NCBI GenBank assembly: GCA_021847835.1
Contig: JAJZPR010000001.1
Span: 124,001-188,000, forward strand
Origin: Pseudomonadota bacterium
GTDB lineage: Bacteria; Pseudomonadota; Gammaproteobacteria; Burkholderiales; Thiobacillaceae
Direction of reading: 5' to 3'
Length of the DNA stretch: 64,000 nucleotides
The notes under the pieces are model-generated. The model saw nothing but the letters and a program-made list of their open reading frames with translations, was not told the origin of the DNA and searched no databases. Shown in pieces: positions 55,660-64,000 of this stretch (position 1 is the first letter of the stretch; each line of letters starts with the position of its first letter). A program made the position numbers and the translations under genes.

Positions 55660-56358
55660 CTAGGCCGGCTTGCGGCAGGCCATCAGGTAGTTCACGCCGG
55701 TGTCGTCTTCCAGCGCATAAACCTTGGTAAGCGGGTTGTAGGTCATGCCGACGAGGTCGACGACCTCCAGGCCGGCGTCGCGGGCGAAACTGGCCAGTTC
55801 GGCAGGCTTGATGAACTTGGCGTAGTCGTGCGTGCCGCGGGGCAAGAGCTTCAGCAGGTATTCCGCGCCCAGCACGGCGAAGGCGTAGCTCTTGAGGTTG
55901 CGGTTGAGGGTGGAAAAGAACACCCAGCCGCCGGGCCTGGCGAGCTGCGCGCAGGCCTGCACGATGGAAGCGGGGCTGGGCACGTGCTCGAGCATTTCCA
56001 TGCAGGTGACGGCATCGAAGGCGGCGGGGTTTTGCGCGGCCATGTCCTCCGCCGCGATATGGCGGTAGTCGACCTTGCGCCCTGATTCCAGCAGGTGCAG
56101 GCGCGCGACCTTGAGGGCCTTTTCGCCCAGATCGATGCCGGTGACTTCGGCGCCCTTGTCGGCCATGGACTCGCTGAGGATGCCGCCGCCGCAGCCGACG
56201 TCGATGACCCGCTTGCCCGCGAGCTGCGCGTGCCGGTCGATCCAGCCTAGGCGCAGCGGGTTGATGTCGTGCAGGGGCTTGAATTCCGAGTTGGGATCCC
56301 ACCAGTGGTGGGCGAGTTCGGAAAACTTGTCGATTTCGCTGGCGTCTACGTTGCTCAT
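55660..56358 (-). CDS. ubiG: Ubiquinone biosynthesis O-methyltransferase UbiG
   Basis: A 232-residue class I SAM methyltransferase. The N-terminal family signature is [26 protein letters not shown], given as two neighbouring blocks, and motif I is [22 protein letters not shown] and the C-terminal [10 protein letters not shown] complete the UbiG pattern. It performs both O-methylations of ubiquinone synthesis. It lies 19 bp after mtaD. Confidence 0.94.
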   Translation of the reverse strand: MSNVDASEIDKFSELAHHWWDPNSEFKPLHDINPLRLGWIDRHAQLAGKRVIDVGCGGGILSESMADKGAEVTGIDLGEKALKVARLHLLESGRKVDYRHIAAEDMAAQNPAAFDAVTCMEMLEHVPSPASIVQACAQLARPGGWVFFSTLNRNLKSYAFAVLGAEYLLKLLPRGTHDYAKFIKPAELASFARDAGLEVVDLVGMTYNPLTKVYALEDDTGVNYLMACRKPA

Positions 56359-56377
56359 GGTGCTGTGCGTGAAGTGT

Positions 56378-57691
56378 TCAGGTCGCCAGTTTATCGCGCC
56401 AGTAGGCGATGCGCGCTTTCAGGTCCGGCAGGTTGATGGAAGAAAGACGCCCGTCGGCGTATTTGAGTTCGCCGCCGACCCACACGTGGCTGACCTGTTC
56501 GCGCCCGGCGGCATAGACCAGGTGCGAAACCGGGTCGAATACCGGCTGGGTATCGAGGCCGCCGAGGTTGACGGCGGCCATGTCCGCCCATTTGCTCGCT
56601 TCCAGCGAGCCGATCTGGCTGTCCAGCCCCAGCGCCCGCGCGCCGCCCAGGGTGGCGGCTTCCAGGGCCTTGGCGGCGGGCAGGGCGGAGGCGTCGCCGG
56701 ACACACCCTTGGCCAGCAGGGCGGCGAGGCGCATTTCCGAGAACAGGTCGAGGCGGTTGTTGCTGGCGGCGCCGTCGCTGCCCAGGCCGAAGTTGATGCC
56801 GGCGTCGGCCCACTTTTTCACCGACGGCAGGCCGCTTGCCAGCTTCAGGTTGGAGGCCGGGCAGTGGGCGATGTGGCAGCCGTACCTGGCCAGGGTTTCG
56901 GTTTCGGCCTCCAGCAGGTGCACGGCATGCACGGCGATGAGCTTGGGCGACAACAGGCCGGCTCCGGCAATGCGTTCCAGCGGCCGCACCTTATATTTGT
57001 CCAGGCTGTCCCGGATTTCCTGTGCGGTCTCGTGCAGGTGGATGTGCACGGGTGCATCGAGCTGCTCGGCCAGCACGGCGATCCGGCCCAGCATGTCGTC
57101 GCCCACGGTGTAGGGGGCGTGCGGGGCGAAGGTGAAGGACAGGCGCTCCTCGCCCTTGTAGCGGTCGCGCACCGCCAGGCCCTTGTTGAGGTAGTCCTCG
57201 GCGTCGCTGGCATAACTGGTCGGGAAGTCGATCACGATCATGCCCAGCGCCGCGCGCATGCCGGATTCAAGGGCGGCATCCGCGGCGGCGCCGGGGAAGA
57301 AATACATGTCGTTGAAGCAGGTGGTGCCGGAGGCCAGCATTTCGGCGCAGGCGAGCAGGGTGCCGTCGCGCACGAAGTCGGCCGACACCGCTTTTTGCTC
57401 GGCCGGCCAGATATGGGCGCTGAGCCATTGCTGCAGGGGTACGTCGTCACTGTAGCCGCGCAGCAGGCTCATGGCGGCATGGGCGTGCAGGTTGACCAGG
57501 CCCGGAATCAGCACGTGCTCTGGCAGTTCCACGGTCTCGCGCGCGGCGAAGCGGCCGGCTGCGGCATCAGCCGGGCAGAGGTCCACGATGCGTCCGCCCT
57601 TGACCGCGAGGGCGTGGTTTTCGAGCACCCCGGCGGGGGAGACCGGGACGATCCAGCGGGGAAGAATCAGCAAGTCGACGGGTTGGGCCAT
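56378..57691 (-). CDS. mtaD: 5'-methylthioadenosine/S-adenosylhomocysteine deaminase
   Basis: A 437-residue amidohydrolase. The metal site is [15 protein letters not shown], further ligands are in IHLHET and AVHAVHL, and the catalytic Asp is in [11 protein letters not shown]. The TRZ/ATZ family includes the MTA/SAH deaminase, and its place before ubiG supports a role in SAM by-product recycling. I start at ATG 57691; the frame extends upstream without support. Confidence 0.87.
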   Translation of the reverse strand: MAQPVDLLILPRWIVPVSPAGVLENHALAVKGGRIVDLCPADAAAGRFAARETVELPEHVLIPGLVNLHAHAAMSLLRGYSDDVPLQQWLSAHIWPAEQKAVSADFVRDGTLLACAEMLASGTTCFNDMYFFPGAAADAALESGMRAALGMIVIDFPTSYASDAEDYLNKGLAVRDRYKGEERLSFTFAPHAPYTVGDDMLGRIAVLAEQLDAPVHIHLHETAQEIRDSLDKYKVRPLERIAGAGLLSPKLIAVHAVHLLEAETETLARYGCHIAHCPASNLKLASGLPSVKKWADAGINFGLGSDGAASNNRLDLFSEMRLAALLAKGVSGDASALPAAKALEAATLGGARALGLDSQIGSLEASKWADMAAVNLGGLDTQPVFDPVSHLVYAAGREQVSHVWVGGELKYADGRLSSINLPDLKARIAYWRDKLAT

Positions 57692-57787
57692 GCCGGCATT
57701 GTCTCCATAAACCCCTTGGGAGGGAAGCCGGGCTGGTTTCCATCCCATGCTAAAATCGCGGCTTTGAGTTCATAATCAAGCGGGTAC

Positions 57788-60330
<2,543 letters not shown>

Positions 60331-60331
<1 letters not shown>

Positions 60332-61275
60332 TGCCGGGCTGGCTGCGCGATTACCTCCGCAAGCCAGAGGGCCGCGCAGCCCGGCATCCGCACTACCTGG
60401 AAATCATGGTGGCCCGTACCGGCCAGCCGGCACGCACTTTCCGCATCAACCTCGACACCCTGAAAAAAGCCGGCCAGGCGCTGGGCGTAGTGTTCCTGGT
60501 CTGGTTCGGCGGCACCTTCTACGTGGCCTATTTGCATGTTTCCAGCATGGAAGCGATCGCCAGGGCCGAGCAGCAGGCCGCAAAGATTGCCCAGCTCGAA
60601 TCCAGCAACATCAGGCTGGCCGAGGAAAAGCAGAGCATGGGGCAATACGTGTTCAACCTGAATGCGCGCGTCGAGGAACTGGCGGTGCGCGTGCACGGCA
60701 TGGTGAACCGGGCTCAAGCAGAATTTCCGGTCGAGGCCAACAGGCCGCAGGGCGGCGTGGCGATTCCGGTCAGCAGCGCCAATGCGGACGAGATGATGCG
60801 CAAGGAATTCTCGCTGTTCGACGAAAATATCGACAACCTGCTGCCGGAACTGGAAACCACGCTGGCGCGCGAGTTCGCCAGGCCGGTGGGCAGCCCGATT
60901 GCCGGCGGCATCGACATCAGTTCGCGCTACGGCGTGCGCAGCAATCCTTTCGGCAATGGCCACGAGTTCCACAACGGCATCGACTTCATCGTCGACCGCG
61001 GCACGCCGGTGCTGGCGACCGGCCCCGGCCGCGTCGAGGCGGCCGGCTACGACGGCCCCAACGGCAACCGAGCCGTCATCGACCACGGCTTCGGCTACCG
61101 CAGCGTGTATGCGCACCTGTCGAAAGTTCATGTCAAGGCAGGCGACCCGGTCGAGCGCGGCCAGGTTGTCGGCCTTTCCGGCAACACCGGGCGATCGAGC
61201 GGCCCGCATTTGCATTACACGCTTTATTATCGCGGCCAGACGATCAATCCGGCCCGCTATGTGAAGGCGAATTAA
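60331..61275 (+). CDS. Membrane-anchored M23 endopeptidase
   Basis: A 314-residue protein with a cytoplasmic N-terminus, one membrane helix (~48-68), a coiled coil (~75-130) and a C-terminal LytM/M23 domain with HNGIDFIVDRGTPV and the zinc motif HLHY. It should cut cell-wall peptide crosslinks or act as a scaffold. The next gene is a bactofilin, a common pair in which bactofilin positions the peptidase. The ATG overlaps the gyrA stop. Confidence 0.9.
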
Positions 61276-61288
61276 GCAAGGAGGCGAC

Positions 61289-61711
61289 ATGGTATTCAAA
61301 GCCAAACCGGTCAAGGAGGAGAAGAGGTCCGATACCCAGAACATGGCGCTGACCTTCATCAGCAAGGGCAGCGAAATCAAGGGGGACATTCATGCCGCAG
61401 GCAATCTGCGCGTGGACGGCATCGTCCGCGGCAACGTGCATGCCGAGGGCGACATCGAGGTGTCGCCTGGCGGGGTCATCGAGGGCAAGGACGTCAAGGC
61501 CCGCAACATCGTGATCCACGGCCTGGTCAAGGCGACACTGACTGCCGAGGAGCAGTTGCGCATCCACAGCCAGGGCGAGGTGCTGGGGGATGTCATTGCC
61601 CAGGCGCTCGATATCGAATCCGGCGCGCGCTTCGTCGGCCACAGCAATACCGGCAAGCCGAGCGCGGACATATTTGCGATCGAAAACAACACACTGATGA
61701 AGGAAAAATGA
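61289..61711 (+). CDS. Bactofilin (polymer-forming cytoskeletal protein)
   Basis: A 140-residue bactofilin with a right-handed beta-helix core made of short repeats ([37 protein letters not shown]), flanked by polar tails. It assembles into membrane-associated filaments that organise cell-wall enzymes. It is 13 bp after the M23 gene and overlaps serC by ATGA. Confidence 0.9.
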   Translation: MVFKAKPVKEEKRSDTQNMALTFISKGSEIKGDIHAAGNLRVDGIVRGNVHAEGDIEVSPGGVIEGKDVKARNIVIHGLVKATLTAEEQLRIHSQGEVLGDVIAQALDIESGARFVGHSNTGKPSADIFAIENNTLMKEK

Positions 61712-62790
61712 GCATCATCTACAATTTCAGCGCGGGCCCGGCAGTCCTGCCCAAGGCCGTTTTGCAGCAGGTTCAGCAGGAACTGGTGGACTGGCACGGC
61801 TGCGGCATGTCGGTGATGGAAATGTCGCACCGCGGCAAGGAATTCATGGGCATCGCCGCCGAGGCCGAGGCCGACCTGCGCGCGCTCATGGGCATTCCTT
61901 CCAACTACAAGGTGCTGTTCCTGCAGGGCGGGGCGTCCTCGCAGTTCGCCATGGTGCCGATGAACCTGCTGCGCGGGAAGACTTCTGCCGACTACCTCAA
62001 CACCGGCGAGTGGTCGAAAAAGGCGATCAAGGAAGCCAGGAAATACGGCTCCGTGAACGTGGTCGCCAGCAGCGAGGACAGGAACTTCTCCTACGCGCCG
62101 GAACAAAGCGCGTGGAAGCTCGACCCCAATGCGGCCTACGTGCACTACACGCCCAACGAAACCATCGGCGGCGTGGAAATCTTCTGGACCCCGGAAACCG
62201 GCGACGTGCCGCTGGTGGCCGACACGTCCTCCACCATCCTGTCGCGCCCCATCGACGTTTCCAAATTCGGCCTGATCTACGCCGGCGCGCAGAAGAACAT
62301 CGGCCCGGCCGGGCTCACCATCGTCATCGTGCGCGAGGACCTGCTCGGCCAGACCGTGGCCGGCACCCCGGCCATGTTCGACTACAAGACCCACGCCGAC
62401 GCCGACTCCATGTACAACACGCCGCCGACTTTCGCCATGTACGTGGCCGGCCTGGTGTTCAAGTGGATTGCGGCGCAGGGCGGGCTCGCGGCCATGGAAA
62501 AGATCAACCGCGAGAAGGCCGCGCTGCTGTATGACCTGCTCGACGGTACCGATTTCTACAACTCGCCGGTGGCGAAGGAAAACCGTTCGCTGATGAACGT
62601 GCCCTTCACCCTGAAGGATGCGGCGCTGGACGAGGCTTTCCTCAAGGGCGCAAAGGAACGCGGCTTGGTGCAGCTAAAGGGCCATCGCTCGGTGGGCGGC
62701 ATGCGCGCTTCCATCTACAACGCCATGCCCAGGGAAGGCGTGCAGGCGCTGGCCGACTACATGCGCGAATTCGAAAAACAGAACGCTTGA
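61708..62790 (+). CDS. serC: Phosphoserine aminotransferase
   Basis: A 360-residue PLP enzyme. The N-terminal [29 protein letters not shown], the PLP-lysine region ([12 protein letters not shown]) and the C-terminal [17 protein letters not shown] match SerC. It makes 3-phosphoserine, and it also serves pyridoxal phosphate synthesis. The start overlaps the bactofilin stop. Confidence 0.97.
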   Translation: MSIIYNFSAGPAVLPKAVLQQVQQELVDWHGCGMSVMEMSHRGKEFMGIAAEAEADLRALMGIPSNYKVLFLQGGASSQFAMVPMNLLRGKTSADYLNTGEWSKKAIKEARKYGSVNVVASSEDRNFSYAPEQSAWKLDPNAAYVHYTPNETIGGVEIFWTPETGDVPLVADTSSTILSRPIDVSKFGLIYAGAQKNIGPAGLTIVIVREDLLGQTVAGTPAMFDYKTHADADSMYNTPPTFAMYVAGLVFKWIAAQGGLAAMEKINREKAALLYDLLDGTDFYNSPVAKENRSLMNVPFTLKDAALDEAFLKGAKERGLVQLKGHRSVGGMRASIYNAMPREGVQALADYMREFEKQNA

Positions 62791-62794
62791 CGCC

Positions 62795-63976
62795 ATGGCC
62801 AGGGCCCACAAGATACTCACCCTCAATGCCATTTCGGCCAAGGGCCTGGCGCGCCTGCCGCAAAGCTACACGGTAGGCGGCGACGTAAATGATCCGGATG
62901 CCATCCTGGTGCGCTCGGCCAACATGCACGAGATGACGATTCCCGCCAGCGTCAAGGCCATCGGCCGCGCCGGCGCCGGCACCAACAACATCCCGGTCAA
63001 GGCCATGAGCGAACGCGGCGTGCCGGTGTTCAACGCGCCGGGCGCGAACGCCAATGCGGTGAAGGAACTGGTCATCGCCGGCATGCTGATGGGCGTGCGC
63101 AACCTGGTGCCGGCGGTCAAGTTCAGCGAAAGCCTCACCGGCAGCGACGAGGAAATCCACAAGGCCACCGAGGCCGGCAAGAAGCAGTTCGCAGGCGGCG
63201 AACTGCCGGGCAAGACGCTCGGTGTCGTCGGCCTGGGCGCCATCGGCTCGCTGGTGGCGGACGCCGCCATCAAGCTGGGCATGAACGTGGTCGGCTTCGA
63301 TCCCAGCATCACCGTGGAGGCGGCCTGGCGGCTGCCGGCGCAGGTGAAGAAGGCCGCCAGCGTGGAGGATCTGCTGCGCCAGAGCGATTTCGTCACGCTG
63401 CACGTGCCGCTGATCGATGCCACGAAGAACCTCGTCAATGCCGAGCGCATCGCGGCCATGCGCCACGGCGCCATCCTGCTCAACTTCGCGCGCGAGGGCA
63501 CGGTGGACAATACCGCCGTGGTCGAGGCGCTGAACGCCGGCAAGCTCGCCGCCTATATCTGCGATTTTCCAGCCAACGCGCTGAAGAACAACCCCAAGGC
63601 CGTGACCCTGCCGCACCTGGGCGCCTCCACCGGGGAAGCCGAGGAGAACTGCGCCATCATGGTGGCGCAGCAAGTGGCCGACTTTCTCGAAAATGGCAAC
63701 ATCCTCAATTCGGTCAACTTCCCCAACGTGGAAATGGGCCGCGAGTCCGCCTGGCGCCTGGCGCTGGCCAATGCCAACGTGCCCAACATGGTGGGCCTGA
63801 TCACGTCCACGCTGGCGGAAGCCGGCCTCAACATCCACAACATGGTCAACAAGTCCAGGGGCGACATGGCTTACACCCTGGTGGATGTGGACAGCGCGGT
63901 GACGGACGCGCTGCTGCAGAAACTGGCCGCCATCGACGGCGTTCTCAACGTGCGCTACCTGCCTGCCGATGAGTAA
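62795..63976 (+). CDS. serA: D-3-phosphoglycerate dehydrogenase
   Basis: A 393-residue 2-hydroxyacid dehydrogenase. The NAD site is GVVGLGAIGSLVADAA. The catalytic Arg/Glu/His series appears in NFAREGTVDN and in LPHLGASTGEAEEN. A C-terminal ACT domain (~320-393, NVPNMVGLITSTLAEAG) could mediate serine feedback. It is 4 bp after serC, forming a serine-synthesis operon. Confidence 0.95.
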   Translation: MARAHKILTLNAISAKGLARLPQSYTVGGDVNDPDAILVRSANMHEMTIPASVKAIGRAGAGTNNIPVKAMSERGVPVFNAPGANANAVKELVIAGMLMGVRNLVPAVKFSESLTGSDEEIHKATEAGKKQFAGGELPGKTLGVVGLGAIGSLVADAAIKLGMNVVGFDPSITVEAAWRLPAQVKKAASVEDLLRQSDFVTLHVPLIDATKNLVNAERIAAMRHGAILLNFAREGTVDNTAVVEALNAGKLAAYICDFPANALKNNPKAVTLPHLGASTGEAEENCAIMVAQQVADFLENGNILNSVNFPNVEMGRESAWRLALANANVPNMVGLITSTLAEAGLNIHNMVNKSRGDMAYTLVDVDSAVTDALLQKLAAIDGVLNVRYLPADE

Positions 63977-64000
63977 AGAACTCACCAAGCTGCGCGAGCG
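63969..64000 (+). CDS. pheA: Start of a pheA-like chorismate mutase/prephenate dehydratase
   Basis: ATG 63969 overlaps the end of serA and opens MSKELTKLRER before the window ends. This start and the gyrA-serC-serA order fit the P-protein of betaproteobacteria. Only 10 codons are visible. Confidence 0.55.
   Translation, partial: MSKELTKLRE

Overview
The window is GC-rich chromosomal DNA of a betaproteobacterium. The evidence is the tmRNA tag (ANDENYALAA), the gyrA - M23 peptidase - bactofilin - serC - serA - pheA order, the mtaD - ubiG - gph operon beside it, and nirS-type denitrification genes. A flavocytochrome c sulfide dehydrogenase pair inside the nap genes suggests a denitrifier able to oxidise sulfide. 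Genus and species cannot be fixed from the sequence alone.

Region 1 (about 1.2-35.2 kb) is a dense denitrification island. It holds a diheme cytochrome c/DUF302 fusion with a second DUF302 protein, a DNR-type Crp/Fnr regulator, a complete ccmABC(D/E-like)EFGHI cytochrome c maturation operon, and a nir operon (nirS, nirT, diheme c-552, cupredoxin, cytochrome c55X, nirF, nirDL, nirG, nirH, nirJ, nirN). It continues with napFAB followed by fccA/fccB-like genes, and then, on the opposite strand, norCBQ, two extra membrane genes, norD and napDGH. Good or perfect TTGAT-N4-ATCAA-type boxes lie before dnr/ccm, nirS, napF, napD and norC/DUF2249, so one NO/anoxia regulator probably controls the whole block. 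The enzymes cover nitrate to nitrite (Nap), nitrite to NO (NirS) and NO to N2O (NorBC). No N2O reductase, nirE or napC lies in the window. A gene for an HI0933-like flavoprotein at the left edge recurs as an internally deleted remnant at the right edge in the same orientation, so the island is bracketed by direct repeats.

Region 2 (35.7-38.2 kb) has a Xre/RES toxin-antitoxin pair and a secreted glycerophosphodiester phosphodiesterase. About 1.3 kb of scarred non-coding DNA follows.

Region 3 (about 39.4-54.6 kb) is an integrated mobilizable plasmid-like element in the 3' end of ssrA. It carries a P4-type integrase, an AlpA-like regulator, a TrfA-type replication protein with duplicated iterons, a TrwC-like (MOBF) relaxase, a TrwB/TraD coupling protein, a ribbon-helix-helix accessory protein, and an oriT-like hairpin that resembles the one remembered for R388. 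It also has a FlhC-like zinc regulator, several uncharacterised envelope proteins and a truncated type I restriction subunit. No mating-pair formation genes are present, so it probably depends on a helper.

Region 4 (54.6-64 kb) is ordinary core genome: tmRNA, gph, ubiG, mtaD, gyrA, an M23 peptidase, a bactofilin, serC, serA and the start of pheA.
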